Made by a program: the position numbers and the translations under genes
Shown here: positions 34,207-42,524 of the stretch, piece by piece
How the letters are laid out: the number at the start of each line of letters is the position of its first letter
Position numbering within the stretch: position 1 is the stretch's first letter
Source: Gillisella vitis
GTDB taxonomy: Bacteria; Pseudomonadota; Alphaproteobacteria; Rhizobiales; Rhizobiaceae
Assembly (NCBI GenBank): GCA_009744235.1
Contig: WPHV01000006.1
Location: 1-64,000, forward strand
Length of the DNA: 64,000 bases
Direction: 5' to 3'
The notes under the pieces: generated by a model
Databases searched by the model: none
The model's input: the letters and a program-made list of their open reading frames with translations, nothing else
What the model was told of the DNA's origin: nothing

Positions 34207-36177
34207 TCAATACTTCAGCGAATAGCCGATCTTATAGAGCGGCTTTTTCGAATCATGCGGTGTGCTGGGCGCCTGTGCCTCGACAGCCTGCATTGAAGAC
34301 GGCAGTTCAAACGGCAGCTTGCCCCGCGCCTTCTGCTTGCCCTCGATGACATTGAACAGTGCCTCGTCACTGGCGCCGAAATTGCCGACCAACGCCTTTG
34401 TCTGGTCCTTCAGATTGGTGAGAATACTCGGGCGTGACAGAAACACCGTGGCAATAATCGGTGTCTTTCCGGCAATGGCTGTCACGGCATCGTAATCCGG
34501 GTTGCCGGGCTTGAAGGACAGATCGCCTTCCTCATGCCGCGCCCCGAAGAAGTAGTTGGGATGCAGACGCTCAAACGGTGCCATCAGACGGACAAGGGCA
34601 AAATCGGCCTCTTCCGGTTTTGTCACCACTTGATAGCCGCGTTTTTGGGCGATGGCGGCATCGACATTGAGAAGATAGACTTTCTTTCCAGGCTTGACCG
34701 GCAGAATCTTCCCCTTGTTTTGCAGAACAACCATGGCGCGGGCTTGGGCCTTTTCGCCCTCGGCGACAAAATCCGCATTGCCAACGATGGCTTTGGCTTT
34801 TTCCGGGTCGGCATAGGGGTTTTCGAACAGGCCCTGCTCGAATTTCTGGATCAGCAACCGCTTGGCCGACTGATCGATCCTGATTTCGCTGACTTTCTTG
34901 TCTTCGACCGCTTTCACCAGGATATCGGAATTGGCGACGCCGCCGAATTGGTCGATACCGGCGTTCACCGCCTTGGCAAAACGATCCTCGCGGCTGAGAT
35001 CCTCGACCCCCCAGGGCATGCCGAATGTGTCGGGCCGGATGATCGGGGTGTCGCCGGGCTTTTCGCCATTCAGGCATTCATCCTTGCAGTCATTGGTAAT
35101 CAGCCAGTCGCTGACGACGACGCCGTCGAACTTGTAGCGCTTGCGCAGCAGATCCGTCAGCAATTGCTTGCTATAGCCTGCGGCGACGGGCTCCAGGGGT
35201 TTGCCATCAAGCTTGACGCCATCGACAATCGAGTAGGTCGGCATGATGCCCGCCACCTTGGCGGCAAAGGCACCCTTGAAGGGGGTGACATGCTTTTCGA
35301 AGTCCTTGGCCTTAAAAACCACATGGCGACCATAGGAGTTATGGCCGTCAAAGCCCTGAGGTGCTGCGCCATATCCCACCCAATGCTTGGCGACAGCGCT
35401 GACGCTGCCGGGTTTCAGACCGGTAGTGCCGTTCTGGAAGCCTGCGACATAGGCCTCTGCCATGCGCCTGGAAATCTGCGGATCTTCTCCGAACGTGCCG
35501 GTCGAGCGTGGCCAGCGTGGTTCCGTGGCAAGATCGATTTGCGGTGACAAGGCCTGCTGGATGCCGACGGCGAGATATTCCTGCCGCGCGACATCGCCGA
35601 AACGGCGCGTCAGTTTCGCGTCGTCGAGCGCCCCAAAACCCAAGCTTTCCGGCCATTTGGAGAAACCGCCGTTCTGGGCCGACGCGCCCAGCACATATTG
35701 GAAATGGTTGCGCGGGTCGGTGCTGATGGTCAGCGGAATGCCAAGCCGGCTTGCCTCGGCAATCTCCTGGAGCTTGTTGTTTTCTGCGGCCAGCTGTTCG
35801 GGCGGTAGGGATAGCCGGGTAATATAGGTGGCAACCTTGGCATCGTTGATCAGCGGTTTGATCCGCTCCAGATCATACCCGCTGCCGCGTCCCTGGCCGG
35901 CCTCCGATCCGGACGCCAAAGCCGGGGCGGTCCCATGCATCATCAATCCGGCCTTTTCGATCAAACTCATCTGGCTGACGAGGTCACTTGCCCGCTCCGC
36001 AGGCGAGCGGCGCCAATCCTCATAAGGGTCGAGGCGGCCGTTGCGGTTAAGGTCCTTGAAGGTCTTTCCATCGACCGTGAGGATTGCCGCGGAACGGGCG
36101 ACGACGACAGGTTGATTTTGCGCGATGGCAACAGACGCCATCAGAATGGCGCAGGACGCCAAGCTAAACATTTTCAT
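34207..36177 (-). CDS. Glycoside hydrolase family 3 (beta-glucosidase-like), exported
   Basis: A 656-residue secreted GH3 enzyme. The signal peptide is MKMFSLASCAILMASVAIAQ. It is followed by an EF-hand-like DLNRNGRLDPYEDWR, usual at the start of this subgroup. The TIM-barrel domain contains PRWPRSTGTFGEDP, AVAKHWVGYG and the nucleophile Asp in GVVVSDWLIT. A second alpha/beta domain follows (VVLQNKGKILPVKPGKKVYL). It probably cleaves terminal beta-linked glucose or xylose from plant oligosaccharides in the periplasm (family-level inference). AGGAAATCATCG precedes the ATG. No partner transporter is adjacent. Confidence 0.88.
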   Translation of the reverse strand: MKMFSLASCAILMASVAIAQNQPVVVARSAAILTVDGKTFKDLNRNGRLDPYEDWRRSPAERASDLVSQMSLIEKAGLMMHGTAPALASGSEAGQGRGSGYDLERIKPLINDAKVATYITRLSLPPEQLAAENNKLQEIAEASRLGIPLTISTDPRNHFQYVLGASAQNGGFSKWPESLGFGALDDAKLTRRFGDVARQEYLAVGIQQALSPQIDLATEPRWPRSTGTFGEDPQISRRMAEAYVAGFQNGTTGLKPGSVSAVAKHWVGYGAAPQGFDGHNSYGRHVVFKAKDFEKHVTPFKGAFAAKVAGIMPTYSIVDGVKLDGKPLEPVAAGYSKQLLTDLLRKRYKFDGVVVSDWLITNDCKDECLNGEKPGDTPIIRPDTFGMPWGVEDLSREDRFAKAVNAGIDQFGGVANSDILVKAVEDKKVSEIRIDQSAKRLLIQKFEQGLFENPYADPEKAKAIVGNADFVAEGEKAQARAMVVLQNKGKILPVKPGKKVYLLNVDAAIAQKRGYQVVTKPEEADFALVRLMAPFERLHPNYFFGARHEEGDLSFKPGNPDYDAVTAIAGKTPIIATVFLSRPSILTNLKDQTKALVGNFGASDEALFNVIEGKQKARGKLPFELPSSMQAVEAQAPSTPHDSKKPLYKIGYSLKY

Positions 36178-36474
36178 CGATGATTTCCTGAATTGATGAA
36201 TTTTCGCCGAAAAACGGGCTGAAAAGCGGATTGCTGAAAGGCCGAGCGCGGAAGCCTATCGAGGCACAGCCCGCCGTTTCACCGTGGCATTGGATTTTGA
36301 AAGCAAAGATATATCCTCCCTCGAGATAGGCTAATTCTATCGCGCATGATGTTTTGCTTCATCCTCCGTTGACCCCTCCCCATCGGACAATGACATCACA
36401 TTCGCTTACCATAGCCTCACACGTTTTTCGCGTAAATGGTGTTAAAGTCCTTTCCGGACGCAGACTTTACCATC
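36178..36474. other. Intergenic region between GH3 and nudC genes
   Basis: About 297 bases that must hold the GH3 promoter and the 3' end of the nudC transcript. I see no gene, clear hairpin or repeat; short open frames here are unsupported. Confidence 0.6.
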
Positions 36475-37440
36475 TTAACCAGCCTTGCCCCAATCGAGCC
36501 AGTCGCTCATCAACCGATGGGCAATGGTGCCTGGCGCAGGAGCTTTTACCGTTTCAGTTTCAAGGTCAATCATCGCCTGTATCTCGGCGCGGCTGAACCA
36601 GCGGCAATCGGCCAGCTCGTTCTCATCGCGGGAAATCTCCAAGCTCAGGGCCTGCGCATAGCAGCCGATCATCAACTGATGCGGCATCGGCCAGGGCTGG
36701 GAGGCATGATAGCGCACACGCCCGATGGTGATGGCGGCCTCTTCATACGTCTCACGCCGCACGGCGTTTTCAATCGTTTCCGCCGGTTCGACAAAGCCTG
36801 CGAGGCAGGAATACATGCCTTCGGGAAAATGCGCTCCGCGCCCCAGCAGGCAGCGGTCGTTTTCCTCATCCACGGTCATCATGATCACCACCGGATCAGT
36901 GCGCGGAAAGGCCATGCGCCCGCAGGCTGGACATTCGCGCTTGTAGCCGCCAAGCCGCGGCTCCATCGGTTTGCCGCATGTGCCGCAGAAGCGGTTCTCA
37001 CTGTTCCAGTGCAACAGGCTGAAACCCTGCGCGGCTTCGCCGACCAGTTCGGCCTCAATATTGGGATCACGAAACAGCTCGCGCGCCGTTAAAGCCTTGT
37101 AGCCAGTGGCAAGCTGCTCTTCGCTGATTGTCACGGGGACGGCAATGCGCGGCTCGCCGCTGGGGCGGCGCCCCAAAAGCACGGCATTGTCGAGGTCCGG
37201 TTGCAGGGCGGTCAGCTCGTAAGGTGCAAATAGCGGGTCCAGCACCAGTCCTTCATGCTTGAACACCAGCCGGTTGCCAGCAAAAGCCAGCACATGCATG
37301 CCCTCGGCCTTGAAAGCCTCGGAAAGGCTCTCTTCCGAGCGATGCTCGGCGTAGCGTTCCAATCCATTACCGGCAAAAGCGGTGAGGGCGCTTGCCTCCG
37401 GATGCGGTGTATCGGTTTCAAACAGGGAAATTTGGGTCAT
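36475..37440 (-). CDS. nudC: NADH pyrophosphatase (NudC-type Nudix hydrolase)
   Basis: A 321-residue Nudix enzyme that hydrolyses NADH and NAD and removes NAD caps from RNA. An N-terminal domain precedes a four-Cys zinc ribbon (CGTCGKPMEPRLGGYKRECPACG, about residues 145-167), then the Nudix box GFVEPAETIENAVRRETYEE and the NudC-specific SQPWPMPHQLM. All catalytic Glu residues of the box are present. Its ATG overlaps the stop of the HIT gene, so the two nucleotide-handling genes form an operon. Confidence 0.92.
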   Translation of the reverse strand: MTQISLFETDTPHPEASALTAFAGNGLERYAEHRSEESLSEAFKAEGMHVLAFAGNRLVFKHEGLVLDPLFAPYELTALQPDLDNAVLLGRRPSGEPRIAVPVTISEEQLATGYKALTARELFRDPNIEAELVGEAAQGFSLLHWNSENRFCGTCGKPMEPRLGGYKRECPACGRMAFPRTDPVVIMMTVDEENDRCLLGRGAHFPEGMYSCLAGFVEPAETIENAVRRETYEEAAITIGRVRYHASQPWPMPHQLMIGCYAQALSLEISRDENELADCRWFSRAEIQAMIDLETETVKAPAPGTIAHRLMSDWLDWGKAG

Positions 37441-37844
37441 GTCAGCGCGTCCAGAATTGTCGTTGTCATCGCCGCAAGGGCTGCGTCCGAATAGGGTTCT
37501 GCCACCCCATGGCCCCAGATCGGCCCCGGCCAGTTCGGGTCGTTTTCAAAGCGGGCGACGACATGAACATGGAGCTGTCGAACCACATTGCCAATGGCGG
37601 CAATGTTGATCTTGGTGGCGCCGGTTGCGGATTTTAAGGCGGCACCGACGTGCACCTGTTCGTGCAGCAGCTGGATCTGATCGTCCTTGGAAAGCTCGAA
37701 AATCTCAGCGACATCATTGCGGCGCGGCACGAGGATCAGCCAGGGCCAGCGGCTATCCCTGGACAGGCGCAGGTCGCTTAACGGCAGCTGCAAGATTGAC
37801 TGGCTGTCGCGCGCCAGCCGTTCATCGAGACGGAAAGGCTCCAA
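37437..37844 (-). CDS. HIT-family protein
   Basis: A 135-residue histidine-triad protein. The motif is QLHVHVVARFEND, so the first His of the usual H-x-H-x-H triad is Gln, which is common in this alphaproteobacterial subgroup; the central His nucleophile is kept. Such enzymes cleave nucleotide phosphoramidates or dinucleotide polyphosphates. No ATG is suitable; a TTG at 37844 with AGGAG seven bases upstream is the best start. The stop overlaps nudC (ATGA). Confidence 0.82.
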   Translation of the reverse strand: MEPFRLDERLARDSQSILQLPLSDLRLSRDSRWPWLILVPRRNDVAEIFELSKDDQIQLLHEQVHVGAALKSATGATKINIAAIGNVVRQLHVHVVARFENDPNWPGPIWGHGVAEPYSDAALAAMTTTILDALT

Positions 37845-37953
37845 GGTCGGTCTCCTGATTGTTTCCTCGAGGTCATTTCGTTTTATGCATGCCTGACCGT
37901 AAAGCCGATATCCACTTTTACCGGAAAGGCGAATAGTTTTTTTGGTCCTCGGC

Positions 37954-37982
37954 TTGCAATTGCCGTAGGAATTGCCGATATG
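37954..37982 (+). promoter_or_regulatory. Likely sigma-70 promoter of the SRP RNA gene
   Basis: TTGCAA at 37954, a 17-base spacer, then GATATG at 37977. This would start transcription about 5-8 bases later, at the beginning of the SRP RNA. Confidence 0.6.
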
Positions 37983-37986
37983 TCGC

Positions 37987-38084
37987 TCGGGAGGTTGGTG
38001 GTGGACGAGCCACTCGCCAACCGGGTCAGGTCCGGAAGGAAGCAGCCCTAACGAGCGCGGCACGGGTCATCGTGCCAGCCTCCC
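37987..38084 (+). ncRNA. ffs: Signal recognition particle RNA, small bacterial (4.5S) type
   Basis: Contains the near-invariant SRP core GGTCAGGTCCGGAAGGAAGC followed by AGCCCTAA at about 38024-38051, which forms the Ffh-binding asymmetric loop and GGAA tetraloop. The ends GGGAGGTTGG (37989) and GCCAGCCTCCC (38074-38084) pair to close the long hairpin. The length of about 97 bases fits the alphaproteobacterial form. The RNA joins Ffh to target membrane proteins. It lies directly upstream of dnaX; open frames crossing it are not coding. Confidence 0.93.
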
Positions 38085-38157
38085 ACCCTTCATGTTTATG
38101 GCCAGTCCTAATCAAGCGTGGCCGTATCCCGCCCGAAACGGGGAGACTGGCAGCGCG

Positions 38158-40053
38158 ATGTCCGATCTGGAACCCACAGCACAAGCTGCTCCCGCGTCCG
38201 GCCAAGCCTCCGGTGCTTACCGGGTTCTGGCGCGCAAATATCGCCCCAAGGATTTCACGGACCTGATGGTCGGCCAGGAGCCGATGGTCCGTACGCTCAC
38301 CAATGCCTTCGAAACAGGACGGATTGCCCAGGCCTATATGCTGACCGGCGTGCGCGGGGTCGGCAAGACCACGACCGCTCGCATTCTCGCCCGTGCGCTG
38401 AACTACAAGACCTCTGAGATCGACCGCCCGACGATCGACCTGAAAATCCCCGGCGAGCATTGCCAGGCGATCATGGAAGGCCGCCATGTCGATGTGATCG
38501 AAATGGACGCCGCCTCCCATACCGGTATCGACGATATCAGGGAAATCATCGAGCAGGTGCGCTACCGCCCGGTATCGGCCCGCTACAAGGTCTATATTAT
38601 CGACGAAGTGCATATGCTCTCCACCGCCGCCTTTAACGGCTTGTTGAAGACGCTGGAAGAGCCGCCGGAACACGTCAAATTCATCTTCGCCACCACCGAA
38701 ATCCGCAAGGTGCCGATCACGGTGCTGTCGCGCTGCCAGCGCTTCGATCTGCGCCGCATCAGCGCCGGGGATCTGGTCGGGCTGTTTTCCACCATTCTCT
38801 CCAAGGAAAATATCGAGGCGGAAGACGAGGCGCTGGCAATGATCGCCCGTGCCGCCGAAGGCTCTGCCCGTGACGGACTTTCCCTGCTTGATCAGGCCAT
38901 TGCCCACGGCGCAGGGCGGGTTGAAGCAGAGGCGGTGCGTGGGATGCTGGGTCTGGCCGACCGCGCCCGTGTCGTCGATCTGTTTGGCCATATCGTGCTT
39001 GGCGATGTCGCCGCGGCTCTTTCGGAATTCAACAGCCAGTATGAAGCCGGTGCCAGCCCGAGCGTGGTGCTGACCGATCTTGCCGATTTCACCCATCTGG
39101 TGACGCGGCTGAAATATGTACCCAATGGTGCCAATGACCCATCGCTGAGTGAAGTCGAGCGGGTGCGGGGGGCGGACTACGCCGAGAGCGTTGCCGTCAC
39201 CACGCTGTCGCGCATCTGGCAAATGTTGCTCAAGGGCATTCCCGAGGTGGAAAACGCTTCCCGTCAGGCCGGTGCCGCCGAAATGGTGCTGATCCGGCTG
39301 GCCCATGCCGCCCATCTGCCGTCGCCGGAAGAAGCGGCGCGCCGCCTGCTGGACATGGCGCAGGATGGTGGTGGTGCGCCGCAAGGGTCCAGTCCTAGAG
39401 GCGGTAATGGAGGCGGTGCATCTGCCAGTTATGGCGGGCAGGCGGTGGCGCGGGCATCAAGCGATCCGGCACCGCGTGCATTAGGCCAGACCCAGCCGAC
39501 CGCGCATTTGCAGGTGGTTCCCAAGGCATCGCCTTCGCCGGACATTGCCGCCCGCCCGGAGATAAAGCCTGACGTCCAGCCGGATGTGCCGGAGCCGAAG
39601 GTTCCCGTGCGGTCGCTGGATGACATTGTCAATCTCTGTACCGCAAACCGCGATCCGAAGCTGAAGGCGCTGACCCGCGCCTATGTGCGGCTGGTCAAGC
39701 TGGAAAATGGCCGGCTGGAGATCAACATGCCGCCGGAGGCGCCGAAATCGCTGGTTGGCGATCTGCAAAAGCGGCTGGAGGAATGGACTGATATTCGCTG
39801 GATGGTCATCCTTAGCCGCGAGCCGGGGGCAAAGACTCTGGCCGAGCAGGAAAAGAGCGATCACGAAGCGCGGATGACCGATGCCGCCGCCGATCCGGAT
39901 GTCATGGCGATCCTGTCGCGCTTTCCCGGCGCGAAAATCACCGACGTACGCATCCGCACCGTCGCCGAGGAAGAAGACGAGGCCCTGCCGCCGCCAGCCG
40001 CGGCTGAATCCGCAGAGGGTGATATCCTTCCAGGAGATGATATCGAGTTTTAG
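38158..40053 (+). CDS. dnaX: DNA polymerase III subunits gamma/tau
   Basis: A 631-residue clamp-loader ATPase. Walker A GVRGVGKTTTARILARAL lies near residue 60, followed by YIIDEVHMLSTAAFNGLLKT (Walker B) and FATTEIRKVPITVLSRCQRF (sensor 1/SRC). A low-complexity linker (about 400-500) leads to a tau-like C-terminal domain. The four-Cys zinc module that follows the Walker A region in E. coli DnaX is absent: that segment has only one Cys (GEHCQAI). The start at 38158 (MSDLEPTAQA) is chosen because upstream sequence is SRP RNA. ybaB follows, but recR is not next. Confidence 0.92.
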   Translation: MSDLEPTAQAAPASGQASGAYRVLARKYRPKDFTDLMVGQEPMVRTLTNAFETGRIAQAYMLTGVRGVGKTTTARILARALNYKTSEIDRPTIDLKIPGEHCQAIMEGRHVDVIEMDAASHTGIDDIREIIEQVRYRPVSARYKVYIIDEVHMLSTAAFNGLLKTLEEPPEHVKFIFATTEIRKVPITVLSRCQRFDLRRISAGDLVGLFSTILSKENIEAEDEALAMIARAAEGSARDGLSLLDQAIAHGAGRVEAEAVRGMLGLADRARVVDLFGHIVLGDVAAALSEFNSQYEAGASPSVVLTDLADFTHLVTRLKYVPNGANDPSLSEVERVRGADYAESVAVTTLSRIWQMLLKGIPEVENASRQAGAAEMVLIRLAHAAHLPSPEEAARRLLDMAQDGGGAPQGSSPRGGNGGGASASYGGQAVARASSDPAPRALGQTQPTAHLQVVPKASPSPDIAARPEIKPDVQPDVPEPKVPVRSLDDIVNLCTANRDPKLKALTRAYVRLVKLENGRLEINMPPEAPKSLVGDLQKRLEEWTDIRWMVILSREPGAKTLAEQEKSDHEARMTDAAADPDVMAILSRFPGAKITDVRIRTVAEEEDEALPPPAAAESAEGDILPGDDIEF

Positions 40054-40152
40054 ATTTTAGCCGGCTTATCATCTGTCGCGGAGGCGTGAAATCGCCGCGC
40101 GTTTGGCAGACGAAGCCAAGAACAACGGACTATATAAAAGGAGGCAGGTCAT

Positions 40153-40476
40153 ATGCGCGACATCATGGGCATGATGGGCAAGGTCAAGGAAATGCAGGCC
40201 AAGATGGAGAAGATGCAGGAAGAGATTGCATCGCTTCAGGTCGAAGGCAAATCCGGCGGCGGATTGGTGACTGTGACGATGACCGGCAAGGGTGAGTTGA
40301 AGGGCCTGAAAATCGATCCGTCGCTCTTTAAGGAAGACGACGTAGAAATCCTCGAAGACCTGATCGTTGCCGCCCACAAGGATGCCAAGGACAAGGCCGA
40401 GGCGATTGCCGCGGAAAAGACCAAGGACATGACCGCTGGCCTGCCGATCCCGCCCGGTTTCAAGCTGCCGTTTTAA
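40153..40476 (+). CDS. ybaB: YbaB/EbfC family nucleoid-associated protein
   Basis: A 107-residue DNA-binding protein starting [20 protein letters not shown], with the typical amphipathic first helix and central strand [20 protein letters not shown]. It forms homodimers that coat DNA. The neighbour relation to dnaX is conserved in bacteria. AGGAGGCAGGTC precedes the ATG. Confidence 0.93.
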   Translation: MRDIMGMMGKVKEMQAKMEKMQEEIASLQVEGKSGGGLVTVTMTGKGELKGLKIDPSLFKEDDVEILEDLIVAAHKDAKDKAEAIAAEKTKDMTAGLPIPPGFKLPF

Positions 40477-40502
40477 GTTGGTCGCGACAGTTCCGAATTC
40501 GT

Positions 40503-40529
40503 AAAGGCGAGGTCATTCCTCGCCTTTTT
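40503..40529. terminator. Terminator of dnaX-ybaB, overlapping the SelT-like gene end
   Basis: AAAGGCGAGG, loop TCATT, CCTCGCCTTT then TT. The right arm overlaps the last codons of the convergent gene. Confidence 0.85.
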
Positions 40530-40836
40530 CCGTCTTGCCATGAGTGCGGTCGACATGACCGAGATCCTTGCCGGGTTCGATCACATCACGCACCCGCTGT
40601 TTCAATTCCTTTGGCCCCGGAAATCCGCCGTCGCGCTTGCGTTCCCAGATCAGCGCACCATTGACGCGGATCTCGAAATTACCGCCTGTGCCGGGGATCA
40701 GGCCCACTTCGCCTAGGCTATCGCCAAAGGTTTGCAAGAGTTCCTGTGCCATCCAGGCGGCGCGCAGCAACCAATTGCATTGGGTGCAGTAGAGAATGGT
40801 GATTTTGGGTTTAGCGGTTGCAGATTCATAGGTCAT
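40513..40836 (-). CDS. SelT/SelW/SelH (Rdx) family protein
   Basis: A 107-residue thioredoxin-like protein. The redox motif YCTQCNW lies near residue 17 (Cys-x-x-Cys form, without selenocysteine) and the family segment GTGGNFEIRVNGALIWERK follows, then GGFPGPKELKQRVRD. The redox partner and role are unknown in bacteria. The start at 40836 (MTYESAT) is chosen because residues further upstream do not fit the family. Confidence 0.85.
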   Translation of the reverse strand: MTYESATAKPKITILYCTQCNWLLRAAWMAQELLQTFGDSLGEVGLIPGTGGNFEIRVNGALIWERKRDGGFPGPKELKQRVRDVIEPGKDLGHVDRTHGKTEKGEE

Positions 40837-40976
40837 TGGGACAAGGCTCTCAGTGTTTGGTATAGGTCGTGTTGGCGCATAAATACAGCATAAGTGAAAT
40901 TGAATTTGGACTTTTCCCGGTGTAGGCTTGGGCGTGATCGTCCGAGACTTGTTCAACACCAGCGAGGGAGGGAATA

Positions 40977-41165
40977 ATGTACAAATTTGAAGTCTATAAA
41001 GACAAGGCAGGCGAATTCCGGTTTCGGTTCAAGGCGTCGAATGGCGAAACAATGTTCAGCTCTGAAGGCTACAAGGCAAAAGCCTCAGTGATGAGCGCGA
41101 TTGCCTCCATTCAGAAAAATGCGCCTGAGGCAAAGATCGAAGACCAGACCACGGCAACGGTCTGA
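40977..41165 (+). CDS. YegP/DUF1508 family protein
   Basis: A 62-residue protein of one DUF1508 repeat: MYKFEVYKDKAGEFRFRFKA and SSEGYKAKASVMSAIASIQK. The role is unknown. GAGGGAGGGAATA lies upstream. The longer E. coli YegP has two such repeats. Confidence 0.88.
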   Translation: MYKFEVYKDKAGEFRFRFKASNGETMFSSEGYKAKASVMSAIASIQKNAPEAKIEDQTTATV

Positions 41166-41214
41166 TAGGGCGTGATCGGCGTGGCCAAATTGCCTCGCCG
41201 ATGTGTCCAAGCTC

Positions 41215-41739
41215 TTATAGAGAGCCCACACGCTTGTAGAAAATCGTCGTATCGCAGAAGCGCCCGTCGGGAAACAGCGCATAATCCGGCACGACACCGG
41301 TCCGCGTCCAGCCCAGCTTTTCATAAATTGCTTCGGCTGGTTCTCCGGTTGCCGTATCCAGCACGAGCAAGGTCTTGCCTGCGCGCGCTGCCCGCTGTTC
41401 GGCCTCCGCCATCAGCAAGCGGGCGAGACCAAGACCGCGAGCGTTGCGATGCACCAGCAATTTTTTGAGATCGGCACGGTGCGGCTGGTTGGGCGGCTGT
41501 TTGAGGCCGATCTGTACCGTGCCCACCAGACGGTCCTGATGCTCTGCCACCAGCAGCAGACTATCTCCTGCCTCGACCGCATCGGCGACGCCCTCCCAAA
41601 AAGGCCTGGCCGTTTCAAGGTCGAACGGCAACATGAAGCCCACCGATGCGCCGCCATTGATGCAATCGGAGAGAATTTCACAGAGGTCGGGTATCGCTTC
41701 ACGGGCGTCAGCGGCGTTCAGCAGCCGAATTGCAGTCAT
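41215..41739 (-). CDS. GNAT-family N-acetyltransferase
   Basis: A 174-residue acetyltransferase. The acetyl-CoA site includes LLVHRNARGLGLARLLMAEA, followed by LLVLDTATGEPAEAIYEKLG and a C-terminal strand ending TTIFYKR. The substrate is unknown. The start at 41739 has AAAGGAA at good spacing. It is downstream of the XRE-cupin regulator on the same strand with 16 bases between, so the regulator and enzyme are likely co-transcribed. Confidence 0.87.
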   Translation of the reverse strand: MTAIRLLNAADAREAIPDLCEILSDCINGGASVGFMLPFDLETARPFWEGVADAVEAGDSLLLVAEHQDRLVGTVQIGLKQPPNQPHRADLKKLLVHRNARGLGLARLLMAEAEQRAARAGKTLLVLDTATGEPAEAIYEKLGWTRTGVVPDYALFPDGRFCDTTIFYKRVGSL

Positions 41740-41755
41740 GGTCATTTCCTTTGAA

Positions 41756-42340
41756 TCAGCGGCCAAGATCGATGATCACGCCGTAGCGGGCAGGGCGGTC
41801 CGTGGGGTTATGGAAGGCGTGGACCTCGCCGATAGCCATGAAAAGACAATCACCCGGCTCCAGACGATGCACAATATCACCAACTGTCAGCTCGATAGTG
41901 CCTTCGAACAGCCAGACATGTTGCCATTGCCTGCTGCTGGGATGGGGGCTGGCGGGCTGCGCTGAAAATTGGACAAGCGCGCCCGGCGGCAGCTCCACCT
42001 CCACCACATCGACCCGTGCACCGGTGCCGGGTGCTGAAACGGCGCGGCGGATATAGCCGGTTTCGGGGTCGCGCCACACCGGCTGGTCGGCGCGGCGCAT
42101 CAGCGATGAGCCATGATCGGGTTCGGCAAAAAACACTGAAAGCGATTGACCCAGCGCCGAACATAGCCGTGCCAATAGCGTTGCGGTTGGGCTGGCTTCA
42201 GCGCGCTCGATACGGGAAATCATGGCCCGGCTGACACCGGACAGATCCGCCAACTGGTCGAGTGTCAGGCCGCGTTCGGTGCGGATCGCTTTCAGCCTTG
42301 CGGCAATGGCAAGAGTGAGGGTATCGGGCACATTTTCCAT
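41756..42340 (-). CDS. XRE-family regulator with C-terminal cupin domain
   Basis: A 194-residue regulator. The helix-turn-helix is RGLTLDQLADLSGVSRAMIS with RIERAEASPTATLLARLCSA. A cupin domain (about 100-190; SSRQWQHVWLFEGTIELTVG, RLEPGDCLFMAIGEVHAFHN) probably senses a small molecule. The start at 42340 is just below a TATAAGA-N9-TCTTATA palindrome. Frames extending upstream run through the ftsZ leader and are not coding. It probably controls itself and the GNAT gene. Confidence 0.87.
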   Translation of the reverse strand: MENVPDTLTLAIAARLKAIRTERGLTLDQLADLSGVSRAMISRIERAEASPTATLLARLCSALGQSLSVFFAEPDHGSSLMRRADQPVWRDPETGYIRRAVSAPGTGARVDVVEVELPPGALVQFSAQPASPHPSSRQWQHVWLFEGTIELTVGDIVHRLEPGDCLFMAIGEVHAFHNPTDRPARYGVIIDLGR

Positions 42341-42342
42341 GA

Positions 42343-42365
42343 TATAAGAAATATAGTATCTTATA
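42343..42365. promoter_or_regulatory. Palindromic operator upstream of the XRE-cupin gene
   Basis: TATAAGA at 42343-42349 and TCTTATA at 42359-42365 form an inverted repeat with a nine-base centre, two bases from the start codon. It is placed for autorepression. Confidence 0.55.
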
Positions 42366-42524
42366 GTGGAGTCAATGGCCTTTCTGGCACAGCTCTCGTC
42401 AGCAAAATCACCTTTTATCAACAAGCCTCTTGCATGTCGCCCAACTCCCGGCCTTTTTCGCGTGCCAAGAGAGCGTATGATTCGCACGACAGGACGAGTC
42501 GAGCACAACCCCAAGGAGACAGAC

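Noticed and set aside
37972..38157. Upstream extension of dnaX
   Set aside because: The codons translate the SRP RNA gene; real DnaX sequence begins at 38158.
38026..39384. 452-codon minus-strand frame over dnaX
   Set aside because: Antisense to dnaX and overlaps the SRP RNA; no domain seen.
42366..42524. 53-codon N-terminal extension of the FtsZ paralogue
   Set aside because: Not FtsZ-like; a GTG with an ideal ribosome-binding site lies at 42525.
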